DNA of 64,000 bases from Aralia elata (GCA_034770075.1 CM068385.1:46274721-46338720); one strand, 5' to 3'. Positions 33,510-46,377 are shown, numbered from the stretch's first letter. Numbers and translations are program-made. Notes: generated by a model from the letters alone, not told the origin.

Positions 33510-36500
33510 ATGCCGCCAAGAAGACAACCAACACGTCAACAGACCCCAGAGGGATCTACCAATAATGAAGAAGCCAACGCTAATCCGATGCAGCAGTTGG
33601 TGAATCTGCTAACGGGAGCCTTTGCAAATCAACCACAAGCTCAGGCTACAACCTTTAAAGACTTCAAGGCTGTTGGACCTCCGGAATATCACGGGTCTAT
33701 GAATCCGATAGAGGCTCAAACATGGGTCATGGAGATGAAGAAGGTGTTTGATGTCGCTAGGGTCAATGAGGATCAAAAGACGGCATTTGCAACCTTTATG
33801 CTGAAGTCAGAAGCTAGCTACTGGTGGCAAGCAAATAAGACTCGAGGTGGCCAAGGGATTATTCTGAGGGAGCGATTTAAGGAGATGTTTTTCGAGACCT
33901 ATTTTCCGGCAAGTGCTCAAAATCAAATGGAGGTGCAGTTTCTGGAACTAAAGCAAGGTACCATGACGGTACCTGAATATGCTGCAAAGTTCAATGAGCT
34001 GGCGAGGTTTGCGCCATACCAGGTCAACACAGATGAGCGGAAGGCTAGGAGATTTGAGCAGGGACTGAAGCCCTGGTTATATAGTAGAGTTTCAATGTTT
34101 CAACTAAACTCGTTTGCGGCGGTGCTGGAGAAGGCAATTATCGCTGAAGGAGGCAGTGATGCTCTATCAAAGTACAATCAGGAGCAGAGGAAGAAGAAGA
34201 ATGAGAATGATAATAAGGCAAGTGGTAGTCACGGGGAAAGTGGCCAGAAGAGGAAGTGGAGTGAAAGTAACTCTGCGGGAAGTCAGCAGGGTAATCAGAA
34301 GAAGAAGATAGAGGTGTGCAGCACCTGTGGAAAGAGCCATATGGGTGCATGTTTGAAGGGTAAGCGGGTGTGCTTCAACTGTGGACAAGAGGGTCATATT
34401 TCACCAAATTGCCCTAATCCGAAGAAAGGAGCATGTTTCATCTGCGGATCGAAGGATCACTTTGCCCGAGAGTGCCCTAAGAAAACAACTACAGGAGGAG
34501 CTGGTGCAGGAAAAGGGAACAACGGTGGAGGCAATCTGACTATCACCGGACCGACGCATCCCAACCGACCTACCGCTCGAACATTCAATATGACGGTGCA
34601 GGATGCTGTGCAGTCAAAGGATGTAGTGTCAGGTATCATTCCAGTCAATAATGTTAATGCTTATGTATTGTTTGACTCGGGTGCTACTTGCTCATTTATA
34701 TCCGATGATTTTGCTAAGAAATTAGGGTTACCCCAGGAAGAATTAGATTACCCTATGAATATAGAAATTGCGAATAGGGAGGTGATTCCTGTTAAGTTTG
34801 TCCACAAGAACTGTCAGGTAGAAATTAAAGGTCATGTGATGATAGTAAACTTGATCCCAATTCGTCTTGGGGAGTTTGATGTTATTTTGGGTATGGATTG
34901 GTTGTTTAACCATGGGGCAGTTATTGACTGTCAAAAGAAGTGTGTAAACCTTATGACTCCGTCAAAGGTAGTGTTTTATGGCAGCAAGTCGCCTAGAAAA
35001 ACGAGTTGTCTGACGATGATGCAGGCCAGAAAGATGTTGAGACAAGGATGTGTAGGATATCTAGCCTACATAGTCGATACCCAAAAGGTGGGTGCAAAAC
35101 TGGAGGAGATACCAGTAGTTAGGGATTTTGCGGACGTGTTTCCTGATGATTTTCCAGGATTACCGCCAGATAGGGAAATCGAGTTTGTAATTGATTTAGC
35201 ACCGGGAACGGCCCCTATATCGAAAGCCCCGTATCGAATGGCTCCGGTAGAAATGAAGGAGTTAATGGTGCAGCTGCAAGAATTGCTGGATAAGAAATAT
35301 ATTCAACCGAGCGTCTCGCCGTGGGGAGCGCCGGTATTGTTTGTTAAGAAGAAGGATGGGTCGATGCGTCTTTGCATTGATTATAGAGAGTTGAACAAGG
35401 TCACGATCAAAAACAAGTATCCGTTGCCTAGAATCGATGACCTGTTTGACCAACTGAAGGGAGCAAGATATTTTTCGAAGATAGATTTACGAAGTGGATA
35501 TCATCAGTTGAAAGTGAGGAAAGAGGACATACCAAAGATGGCGTTTCGAACCAGATATGGTCACTATGAGTTTTTGGTTATGTCATTTGGTTTAACAAAC
35601 GCGCCTGCAGCGTTTATGGATCTAATGAATAGGGTGTTCAAACCATTTCTGGATAAGTTTGTGGTGGTATTCATAGACGACATTTTGGTTTACTCCAAAA
35701 CTCAAGAAGAACACGTGGAGCATTTGAGGGTGACGTTGGAGGCGTTAAGGAAGGAGAAATTATATGCAAAATTTTCAAAATGCGAATTTTGGTTGGAGCG
35801 TGTTCAATTCCTTGGGCATGTTATTGATAAAGACGGGATTTCGGTGGATCCAGCGAAAGTCGAAGCAGTCATGAACTGGGATCAGCCGAAGACACCGTCA
35901 GAAGTGAGGAGTTTCCTAGGTTTGGCAGGATACTACAGACGTTTTATTCAAGATTTTTCCAGAATCGCCACTCCGTTGACGAATTTAACAAGGAAGTCAG
36001 TGAAGTTTGTTTGGACGGAGAAGTGTGAAGAGAGTTTCCAAGAACTAAAGAAGAGATTAAATTCGGCACCTGTATTATCTTTACCAGATGATACAGGAAA
36101 TTTTGTGGTGTACAGTGACGCATCACATAAAGGACTTGGTTGTGTGTTGATGTAGAATGGTAAAGTTATTGCATATGCATCGCGCCAACTAAAAGACTAT
36201 GAAAAAGGGTATCTGACCCATGATTTGGAGTTAGCAGCTGTGGTGTTTGCTCTGAAAATCTGGAGGCACTATCTCTATGGGGAGAAGTGTGAAATATATA
36301 CAGACCATAAAAGTCTGAAGTATATTTTTACACAGAAAGATTTGAATATGCGGCAGAGGAGATGGATAGAATTGATCAAAGATTATGACTGTGAAATTCT
36401 ATACCATCCAGGGAAGGCTAATGTGGTTGCCGACGCTTTGAGTAGAAAAGGTCGGGAGAAACTATTTGTGTTAACTGCTCAGGAGAAGCTTGTAGCGGAA

Positions 36501-38006
36501 ATGGCTAAGTTGGAATTAGAAGTGAAGAATCTGGCAGAGCCTAATGAAAAGTTGTTTCAGATAGAAACTCAACCAACTTTGGTAGAAAAAGTCAAGGAAG
36601 CGCAACTTCAAGATGAGGAATGTGATAAGATTCGGCAAAGAGTGCTTGAAGGTGAAGAGTTTAAATATAAAATCGATACTGAAGGGTTGCTGAGATTTGA
36701 AGGCAGAATTTGGGTACCGTCGGTATTGGCAATCAGAGAGGAGATTTTGAACGAAGCTCACAGTTCACGATTTTCGGTTCACCCGGGAAGCACAAAGATG
36801 TACCAGGATCTTCGACAACATTTTTGGTGGCCAAACATGAAAAGAGAGGTTGCTGAATGTGTTGCGAAATGTCTCACTTGTCAGAGAGTTAAAGCTGAGC
36901 ATCAACGACCAAGTGGTTTGCTACAGCCCTTAGAGATACCCGAATGGAAGTGGGAGCATATCACAATGGACTTTGTGGTAGGGCTTCCAACTACTCAGAA
37001 GGGTTATGACGCGATATGGGTTATAGTTGACAGATTAACAAAATCAGCGCATTTCTTGCCGATCAAAATCAGATTCACTTTGGATCAGCTGGCAAAATTA
37101 TACGTAAAGGAGATTATCTCAAGGCACGGTGTTCCAGTATCAATAGTATCAGATCGAGATCCATGATTCACATCAAAATTTTGGAGAAGTCTGCAAGCTT
37201 ATTTGGGAACACAGTTGAGAATGAGTACAGCCTATCATCCTCAAACCGATGGCCAGAGCGAAAGAACAATTCAAACATTGGAGGATATGCTTCGAGCATG
37301 CGTTATGGATTTTAAAGGTAACTGGGATGATCATTTACCTCTGGTCGAGTTTGCTTACAACAATAGTCATCACGCTAGTATCGGCATGCCACCCTACGAA
37401 GCATTGTACGGAAGGAAATGCAGAACTCCATTATGCTGGGATGAGGTTGGTGAACGACGACTATTAGGACCCGAGCTGGTACAACAAACCGCTGAAATTG
37501 TCAAGGTGATAAGAACCAGATTGATAGTCGCTCAAGACAGACAGAAGAAGTATGCTGATCACCACCGACAAAATCGCGAATTTGAAGTCGGCAGTTTTGT
37601 GTTTCTCAAAGTATCTCCCTGGAAGGGAAAGATCAGATTCGGTAAAAAGGGTAAACTCAGTCCGCGGTTTATTGGACCCTTTGAAGTACTGAAACGGGTG
37701 GGTGAGGTAGCTTATGAGGTAGCTTTACCTCCTGAGTTAGGCCACATTCACAACGTCTTCCATATATCGGTGCTACGACAGTATAAGTCTGACTATAAAC
37801 ATGTAATAGAATATGAACCGATACAGTTTGAGAAAGATTTGTCTTATGAAGAGATACCTGTTCAGATAGTGGACAGAAAGGAGCAAGTCCTTAGAAATAA
37901 AGTGATACCTTCTGTTAAGGTAATCTGGAGGAACAACAGTGTTGAAGAAGCAACGTGGGAACTCGAAGAGCAAATGATGCAAAATTTTCCTCAATTATTT
38001 GTTTAA
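33510..38006 (+). pseudogene. C gag-pol polyprotein with chromodomain, two nonsense codons
   Basis: One frame of 1498 codons from MPPRRQPTRQQTPEG. Gag core about residues 55-220; three Cys-rich knuckles (CSTCGKSHMGAC 269, CFNCGQEGHISPNC 286, CFICGSKDHFAREC 308); protease VLFDSGATCSF (388); RT with FIDDILVYSK (about 720); RNase H from VYSDASHKGLG; integrase zinc region (about 1086) and DDE core (TMDFVVGLP, SIVSDRD, GQSERTIQTL); chromodomain-like C terminus (IVDRKEQVLRNKVIP and EEATWELEEQM). TAG at 36153-36155 cuts RNase H and TGA at 37164-37166 cuts integrase between the second Asp and the Glu. There are no frameshifts. Confidence 0.95.
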
Positions 38007-38018
38007 TTTTATATTGCG

Positions 38019-38112
38019 ATTCTGGGGACAGAATCTTTATAAGGAGGGGAGAATGTAACGGACGATTTAATTACGTTGTGATTCTGGGGACAGAATCCTT
38101 TTGAGGGAAAGA
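38019..38112 (+). promoter_or_regulatory. Duplicated polypurine tract / LTR-start region of C
   Basis: GATTCTGGGGACAGAATC is followed by a purine run and TGTAACG twice: first at 38019-38061 (AAGGAGGGGAGA), then at 38079-38119 (GAGGGAAAGA). Only the second TGTAACG begins the LTR shared with the 5' side. The polypurine tract primes plus-strand synthesis. Confidence 0.75.
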
Positions 38113-40930
38113 TGTAACGAATGCAATTTTTATGATTGAATAAAAATATTTATTCAGTTATATAAATATTTTTATTAATTTATTGAGTTAAATAAATAAT
38201 TTGTTAAGTTTTTGTGAAGTGGGTATATGTTAAGTTTAATAATGTCAAATGTTATTTGAATGTAATTTGTTATGTTTGTTCTAATTTAATAATTAAATTA
38301 GATGATGAAAAGTTTTATTTGAATAAATGATTTATTTGAATAAGAGAATTTATTTGGTATTATTGTTATTTGTTAAATGAAATTATTATTTGAGTTGGTA
38401 GGGTTTAATTGAATTTATTTAGTAATAAGTTCAATTAAATTAGAAGTGTGACATTTTAAACTATATGTTATAATGTTTTATTAAAATAAATGAGAAAGTG
38501 TTTAATTTAGTTTTACCAAACAAGGCCCTATGATCTTTGTTTGGGAATAATGGGTTATTTTATTTGTGTTTTACCAAACAAGCCTTTAGTTAGAATAATG
38601 GGTTATTTTTAAATTAGTTTGCCAAACATAGCCTTATGGCTTTTGAATTTTTATAACTGATGACTTAATTAGATTATACGTTTCATCAGTTTTTATCTTG
38701 TTTTTTTTATTTCATCAGTTTTTATTTTTTTAAAAGAACGTCAGTTAAGAAAGAAAGAAAGAAAAACAAAGAAGAAGAAACACAGAGCTTGAGAGAAAGA
38801 AAAGAACTCTGTGAATTTGAGAGTTGAGAGAAAAGAGAGAAATTGTGTGAGAAGCTTGGTGATTAGAGTAAGAATTCAAGCAAGAAAGTTTAATCAAATT
38901 TTCTTACAACAATTGAAGGTATAATTCCTTTTTCCTCTTTGTTTTATTCTACTGTATATAGTTTTAGTTACTGTATATGAATTCAATTGCTAGAGTAGAT
39001 GAAATATGTGATTATAGTTGTTGTAATTAGTAGTAATCATGTGTTAGATGATTATATGTTGATTAATAATCAATTTAGAGGTGTTAATTCATGAAAACAT
39101 GATTTAGAGTGAAGTCTTTGTTTTTACAGAGTTTTATTTCATGTATGGCATATATATATGATAATTGATGTTCAATTAGATTACTAATTGGTAAATTGAC
39201 TTTTGATTGTGTTAATACGATGAATAATAAAAAGAATATAATTTGAATGGATTAAAATGAGTGAAAGATGAGTTTACAGTGGTTGATTTTATTAAAATAG
39301 CTAGAACATGAATATTTGGTTTTAACAGTGAAATTTTGGGTTTTAATTTGGTTGTTTATGTGTTAGAATGATTAAAATGTTTAGAAAACATGTTGGGTAT
39401 TTGTTTTCTAGCATATTTGATGTTTGGGTATATTTAATTTGTTTTCTGGATGGTAGAATTCGGAAAATTTTGGCCAAATTTGGCCTAAGTTTTCACTGGT
39501 TCGCGAGCTGGGGAAGACGACAGTCAAGTCTCTCGCCCCGGCGAGAGAAATGAACTGATTTCTTCGCCCCGGCGACAAAATTGTTAAGCATAACTTCGCC
39601 CCGGCGACGATTTTGTTAAGTTTTTTCTCGCCCCGGCGAGAAACACTTCTGTTTAAAAAAAAATTATTATTAATTATTTTCTTGGAAGTTATGAATGCAT
39701 AATTAAACTTAGATAGTTGCTAAACTAGTACTTGTTGTCTATGGTATGCTAAATGAGATGTTATGATAAAAGAGCAAGCTTAGAATGCTTTTAATCTTGT
39801 GACTAATTATATTACCATTTTTATAATTAAATGTTTAGGTTGTTTAAGGATCGTGAATTACTTAAATTTGTAATCTACGCTTGAGGCAAGTTCCTTATCT
39901 CAACTTATTACTTTTACGTTGAGCAAGTTTTCCTATATCGAACTTGTTAATTTATTCAATACAAGTTTATTTATATTGAGCGAGTCTATGGACCTTAGCT
40001 TATTATTATTCAAGCAAGGTTATTATCATGATTATATACTCAAGTTTTATTCCAATTATTGTTGTTATTCAAACTTCGAGTATAGTTTCTATTGAACAAA
40101 CTCTTTTGATGAATTAGACTAGCAAACCCTTATTGCTTCAGCTAGTCCTTAGTTGATGAACGTTTCAAAGACTTAAAATGTTTTCTATACTTGTTCCAAG
40201 CCAATTTCCTTTTTGGTATGGATTCAGACGATAAACTGAGATGAACAACCCTAATATAGGAGATTACTTACGCGACAGCGTTAAAATGTTTGTGCACAAT
40301 ACATTGTACAAAGGGCTGATCCCCCTGAGTACGAGATGTTGGTCCATAGTCTATATGACTGTTAAAGGTTACAGTAGAAATACTTGTCAACCTAGGACAT
40401 AGTTCGAGGTCTTGTGACCCTCAGATAAAATTTCTAGGTCTTGAAATCTATTTTACTTTGAATCGAGCATTCAAACGAGCTTTTAGACTTTGATCACTTA
40501 TTGACTGAGATTCAGAAAATTATTATTCCTCAGTTGAAATTCATTTCATTTAAATATTATTATTATCGTACTTGTGAGCAATTGTTTGCTCACTCTTGCA
40601 CTAATTATTGCAGCTAAGGCTGAGAAATCGGACGAACCGTCCACGAGCAAGGGCAAGGGCAAGATGCAAAAATAACTAATGACCTGTTATTTACTTGATG
40701 ATTATTTGTAATAAGACTTATTTAAATTATGTTTTATTCCGCATTTGATGTATTAAGGTTAAGATAACCTGGGATTTGATTATTTAATAGTTTGGAGATG
40801 TAACCCATTTTGGGAAGATGTTTCTTTAAGTTTATTTAATTGTTATTTTATTGGGTAGTTAGTTTTGAATGTATGTTATAGTGAACACCAAATAAGTGGG
40901 AATTAAGTACCTGGATTTGGGGGTGTCACA
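38113..40930 (+). mobile_element. 3' LTR of C, 2818 bp, complete
   Basis: TGTAACGAATGC to GGGGGTGTCACA, followed by TSD TTTAA. It has four rather than five GC palindromes and only scattered substitutions relative to the 5' LTR. Confidence 0.95.
39529..39642. repeat. Four TCGCCCCGGCGA palindromes, 3' LTR of C
   Basis: The same array as at 30802 but lacking one 17-bp unit. Confidence 0.93.
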
Positions 40931-40935
40931 TTTAA

Positions 40936-42124
40936 TATTTCTAAAATATTAAATAATAAATATTAAGCTATTTAATTTATTCTATCTCCATAGAGCAAAT
41001 TAAATATACTTAACTTATTATTACAATTATGCCATTTACTTCTTAAATAAATATTTTTCTTTTGCGGTGTGACCCTTTAGGTTCTCCATATTAAACCAGT
41101 TGTGAATAAATCAATTAGAACAATTCTAATCTTATTTAAATAAATAAATTAAACTATTTAATTCATTTAAATAAATAATATTTATTCTACAATAAGGGTA
41201 AGCCCCCTTAGCGATCAACGACTTTCCAGATAATATAGATTTCAACATTAATCACAAAAGAACCTTTGAGTAAATAGTTACCGTACAATTCAATCCTTCT
41301 ACCATACAATGTCCCAATTAAATATAAGATATGGATTTATTGTCAAGTCTTATTTTATTTAATTATATGTATTTCGATTCCCAAATGCACAACTCTAATT
41401 AATGCAAATTAGAAACTCCTTTCTAATTTTATTCTGCCTTGGCCAAGGACTACTGAGTTGTCATTTATCGAATCACATAGGACATTCACATCTTTTACTA
41501 GACGTGGTAGATTCTTTGTTGATCATTCACCTATCTCCATGTACAACTTATTATACCCAATCATACCCTTTGATATACCCACAAGGTCTTAAGGGACATG
41601 TCAAAGTATAACTCATCATACACAAGATACTATGATGATCTCAAGTCTAAGGATCACTTGTACAACTATCACTATAGGAATTCCTATTGACAGGCGAGTA
41701 AAACTCCATTAGGTATTCCTTAGCGAGCCACGTTCAGTGAACTTATTCTCCAATAAGCACCTACATACTTGCTTTAGTGTCTCCACATAAATGATTATGA
41801 GATCAATCATCATCTTCCTAAGAGCAAGCAATGTATGTACTAATCTATCCGGATTCACTAATCCCCAATTTAGTAATCCAACGATTAGGAACAATTTTAG
41901 TTTGTGAGCTATCTCGAATTTAGATCTCATTAGTATGATCACCATCATGATTCTAAAAGCATTGCTCAAAACTATGGGATTATCACATTTAATATAACAG
42001 CACTATGTAGATAATATAAAATGCCTTTTAAGAAAATCAATTCTTTTATTAATAAATGAATAAGATTACAAAGTATATGCTACATCATATCAAATATGAT
42101 TGGCTTGTGTGCATACTACTTTCA
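40936..42124 (-). mobile_element. 5' LTR of A, right fragment
   Basis: Remaining 1189 bp of the A LTR, ending CTACTTTCA, followed by TSD AGGAC. Confidence 0.93.
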
Positions 42125-42129
42125 AGGAC

Positions 42130-42565
42130 CTCCAGTTCGCTAAAGCGAGATATAAACTTAAGACAATGTTCACCCACTGGAGTTCCCTCAACCATTTTTT
42201 CTTCCATGAGAGATTTCATAATGCTCTGCCTAACGGCACGAGCATGCTCATCAAACATACCATGCAAAGATTCTATCATGGCCTTAGCAGTTGGGACAGT
42301 CATATGCTGGTGCTACAAAATGTTGGATAAAGAGCCCAAGATGTAACATTTAGCCTTCTCATCAGCCTTTATCCATTTTTGCATGTGCTTCTTTTGAAGC
42401 ACGAGGAGCCTTAGCTGCAAGTTCCTCAGGGCAAGGATCAGTAAGCACACATTTGTAATCCTGAGCAGTAAGAACAATGTCCAAATTCCTTTTCCAATCA
42501 ACATAATTAAGGCCAGTCAATTGGTTCTCTTTTAGAATGATTGAAATTGGGTTGAATGCAGACAT
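42130..42565 (-). pseudogene. B gag, N-terminal part
   Basis: Starts MSAFNPISIILKENQLTGLN at 42565, then VDWKRNLDIVLTAQDY and TDPCPEELAAKAPRA. A frameshift near 42365-42380 moves to the frame reading KADEKAKCYILGSLSNIL, a TAG follows at 42313-42315, then MTVPTAKAMIESLHGMFDEH and GEHCLKFISRFSELEVL, which continues at 21277. This is an ordinary copia capsid protein, inactivated. Confidence 0.88.
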
Positions 42566-43166
42566 GATATCTAAAATAAACAAAAATACATACATCATTC
42601 ATATGATCATTATCAAGTAAAATAAAGCATAAGCAATCCATTACTATTTAACATAGGTATCTTAATTTTTATAAATAAAGTCCATCCGTAGGGAACGACA
42701 TTTGATTTAAATTACCATTATTTTTTTTCTAGTTAACTCTTATCAAAGAAAATAACATACATATATATACTTTAGCCTTCAAGAGTATTAATAAACTACC
42801 TTTCCGTAGGGAAAAATTATTAACCTCTTTATCAAGTGTATACCATTATAATAAAGTTCATAAAATATTCATAGCTCGAAATATATTTCCGTAGGGAAAA
42901 TATATTTATACTAATATTTTAATAAACTCATATCCTTGTGGAAATCTATACTTGTTATCTTGATCACTAATATTTTTCGTAGGAAGCATATTAGCTATAA
43001 TAACTATAGATATATAATGGAGGCTGTGGGATTTATTCTCTCACTCACTTGAATTTTTATTATCTTTTTATTAATCCATATATTAATAATTCACACATAA
43101 TAAATATTGAAAATTAGATAATTCGAAAGTTCGTTACATCCAGCCCAAACTTCGGCGGTTTGAAAA

Positions 43167-44988
43167 TGTTAGGTTTGTATATAACGCAAGCATGCAATCA
43201 AATTACATAAATAGGGCGGAAGCGCGATAAAAACGGATTTTAAAATTTTAATACAAACCATCACCATGATCAATCTATGTGCTTAATTAACGATATAAAC
43301 GAAAAAGAAAGAGAATAAGAATTATACCCTCGTAGAACAAAGCTTCCTCGGGTACAAGTTCAACTCCTAGTCCTTCGTGTTCTCCTCGAATTCCACCGAT
43401 TAAATTCCTTTGCTTGATCAACGTTAGTCACCCAAGTGTTTCGCCTTTAGAGGTGATCCACCAAGGAAAAATAGGTATTCAAGAAGTTGGGTATTGGCAA
43501 AACCCTAGTTTCTATCTCTGTAGAAATTGCTAGTACTCTCCACAATCTAATGCAAGAGTGTGTAACCCTAATCTATGATAAGACTCCTCTTATTTATAGA
43601 TGTAGGAATAACCTTTCCCTAAACTATTTAGAATTAGGGTTTCTATTATAATTAAACTCCTTTAACTAATTATGCTCCTAATCCAATTAGGAATTCATGG
43701 GAGAGTACTTCTATTAATTAATTCTCAATCCCTATTAGGAATTAAATAATAGTAATAGTAATAATAATAATAAGACTACTCTTATTAATTTATATTTAAT
43801 ATTTTCAAAATATTAAATAATAAATATTAAGCTATTTAATTTATTCTATCTCCATAGATTAAATTAAATACACTTAACTTATTATTACAATTATGCCATT
43901 TACTTCTTAAATAAATATTTTCTTTTTGCGGTGTGACCCTTTAGGTTCTCCATATTAAACCGGTTGTGAATAAATCAATTAGAACAATTCTAATCTTGTT
44001 TAAATAAATAAATTCAACTATTTAATTCATTTAAATAAATAATATTTATTCTACAATAAGGGTAAGCCCCCTTAGCGATCAACGACTTTCCAGATAATAT
44101 AGATTTCAACATTAATCACAAAAGAACCTTTTAGTGAATAGTTACCGTACAATTCAATCCTTCTACCATACAATGTCCCAATTAAATATAAGACATGAAT
44201 TTACTGTCAAGTCTTATTTTATTTAATTATATGTATTTCGATTCCCAAATGCACAACTCTGATTAATGCAAATTAGAAACTCCTTTCTAATTTCATTCTG
44301 CCTTGGCCAAGGACTACTGAGTTGTCATTTATCGAATCACATAGGACATTCACATCTTTTACTAGACGTGGTAGATTCTTTGTTGATCATTCACCTATCT
44401 CCATGTACAACTTATTATACTCAATCATACCCTTTGATATATCCACAAGGTCTTAAGGGACATGTCAAAGTATAACTCATCATACACAAGATACCATGAT
44501 GATCTCAAGTCTAAGGATCACTTGTACAACTATCACTATAGGAATTCCTATTGACAGGCGAGTAAAACTCCATTAGGTATTCCTTAGCGAGCCACGTTCA
44601 GTAAACTTATTCTCCAATAAGCACCTACATACTTGCTTTAGTGTCTCCACACAAATGATTATGAGATCAAGCATCCTCTTCTTAAGAGCAGGCAACGTAT
44701 GTACTAATCTATCCGGATTCACTAATCCCCAATTTAGTAATCCAACGATTAGGAACAATTTTAGTTTGTGAGCTATCTTGAATTTAGATCTCATTAACAT
44801 GATCACCATCATGATTCTAAAAGCATTGCTCAAAATTATGGGTTTATCACATTTAATATAACAACACTATGTAGATAATATAAAATGTCTTTTAAGAAAA
44901 TCAATTCTTTTATTAATAAATGAATAAGATTACAAAGTATATGCTACATCATATCAAATATGATTGGCTTGTGTGCATACTACTTTTA
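43167..44988 (-). mobile_element. Solo LTR A2 of the A family, 1822 bp
   Basis: Begins TGTTAGGTTTG, ends CTACTTTTA (expected CA mutated to TA), TSD GAAAA at 43162-43166 and 44989-44993. It is colinear with both LTRs of A and the same length, with more differences from them than they show from each other. It lies in the B leader, same orientation as A. Confidence 0.92.
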
Positions 44989-45817
44989 GAAAATACCGTA
45001 CAATCTGTACAATTTCAAAAAATATTTTGAGAAATGCCGTACAAATATAATTTCGAAAATTTTATTGGGCTCGTGTTCTGAATTTCCGAATTAAGTAAAA
45101 TTCAATTCTGCTGCTTTAATCTGGGTTTTAATAAAAAAACATATAAACACATCATCAACCATCACATAACAAGATAATTATATAAAAGTATACTCTCATG
45201 GCTAATAACAATCCTGGATCCATCAGGACTTTCTTGATGTATCCTAGTTGAACTCGAATGTTGCATGACTCTATGTCCATCTCTAATTCTGGGAAAAAAT
45301 AATTCCTAGATTACGAAAAAACTGATGACTCCATGTCCATCTCAGATTCTGAAAAAACTAATGACTCCATGTCCATGTTCTTCAACTGTAAGACCCCGAA
45401 AATTTTAATAAATAGAATTTAATTTTCTTCTTATTATTATTTTAAACAAAAATGTGTTAAATCGATAATGATAAAGTTACTAGTGAAATGTGATAATTGA
45501 GATGTCTAGTAATAACGCTAAATCAATATTCACGCGATCACTATTCACGAGGTACTATTCACGCTAAAACGCTTTTACATTTTCTTCGATCTTCGAATTA
45601 CGTCATAACATTTATATAAGCTGGATACGAAAATTATACGGTATAAATACGAAAGTACTATTCATACGAATATACTATTCATTTATACAAAAAGTCAAAC
45701 TAGTATGTCGGGGAATATTCCTTCTGTCGAATATAGAACGTGATAGAAATTAGCGGCAAAACTTTAACCGATAACTGTTGAAATACCCGGTGATAAAAAG
45801 AACAGTAAAACGCGTTA

Positions 45818-45893
45818 TTCTACAGTAGCACACGGTATTCCACAGTAGCACACGGTATTCCACAGTAGCTCACGATGTTGCACAGTATTTTAT
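45818..45893. repeat. Three short tandem repeats in LTR H
   Basis: ACGGTATTCCACAGTAGCAC-type units about 25 bp long, upstream of the TATA box. Confidence 0.8.
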
Positions 45894-46261
45894 ATTATTG
45901 ATTCAATAATTGATAAAGTAGCAATTGCACAGTATCTTGATTCAATAATTGTTAAATAGAATCTGCATAATATATTTTACTATTTGTCACGACACTGTAA
46001 CTCATATCATTTGATAGGATATTTTAGCATTATTGACAATGTCTAGAAATTCTGTCAAGGAAAGGGGTTATTTAATTGCGCGCCATTTTTATGGAAGGCC
46101 CCCTCTTCCCTGGGAATAATCTGGTTGTCAGTATTGCGAGTATATGCTATCTGTGATATTAATACATTTAACACAATAATACAGAAAAAGGGATTTATTA
46201 TGATAATGGAGTTATTTTTATAATGGTTTTATCTTTTTGATAATGGAATTATCTTTTTATT

Positions 46262-46377
46262 AATGGAAGAAAAAATGGATGGATGATATTAATGGAAGAA
46301 AAAATGGATGGATGATATTAATGGAAGAAAAAATGGATGGATGATATTAATGGAAGAAAAAATGGATGGATGATATT
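46262..46377. repeat. 29-bp unit, four copies, in LTR H
   Basis: Units begin AATGGAAGAAAAAATGGATG at 46262, 46291, 46320 and 46349, with no visible differences, about 80-200 bp upstream of the TATA box. Confidence 0.93.

Larger units (their letters stand above)
29386..40930 (+). mobile_element. Element C: Tekay/Del-type chromovirus Ty3/gypsy, near-complete
   Basis: 11,545 bp flanked by TTTAA at 29381-29385 and 40931-40935, inserted in the 5' LTR of A. LTRs are about 2.8 kb and nearly identical. Between them lie an extra ORF (32399-33214) and one gag-pol frame (33510-38006) whose integrase ends in a chromodomain-like module. Defects: the 5' LTR terminus and primer-binding site are missing, and two nonsense codons interrupt pol. 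It is the youngest nested layer in this stack. Confidence 0.95.
21278..42124 (-). mobile_element. Element A: nearly intact Ty1/copia retrotransposon (split by C)
   Basis: TSD AGGAC at 21273-21277 and 42125-42129. The LTRs are both 1822 bp: 21278-23099, and 28753-29385 plus 40936-42124. Without C the element is about 9.3 kb. It has a Met-type primer-binding site, a polypurine tract, gag and a long open pol. It sits inside B gag in the same orientation. Equal LTR lengths and an open pol point to a fairly recent insertion. Confidence 0.95.

Noticed and set aside
29386..40930. Endogenous pararetrovirus
   Set aside because: Element C has an integrase, chromodomain, LTRs and a TSD, so it is a Ty3/gypsy retrotransposon; there is no movement protein or coat signature. 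The same reasoning applies to D.
22377..44475. Recurring 60-90 codon ORFs present three times
   Set aside because: They are the same positions in the three A-family LTR copies and have no coding features.
43167..44988. A2 as the displaced second LTR of A or a fragment of a larger element
   Set aside because: A already has two LTRs with its own TSD, and A2 has an independent GAAAA duplication.
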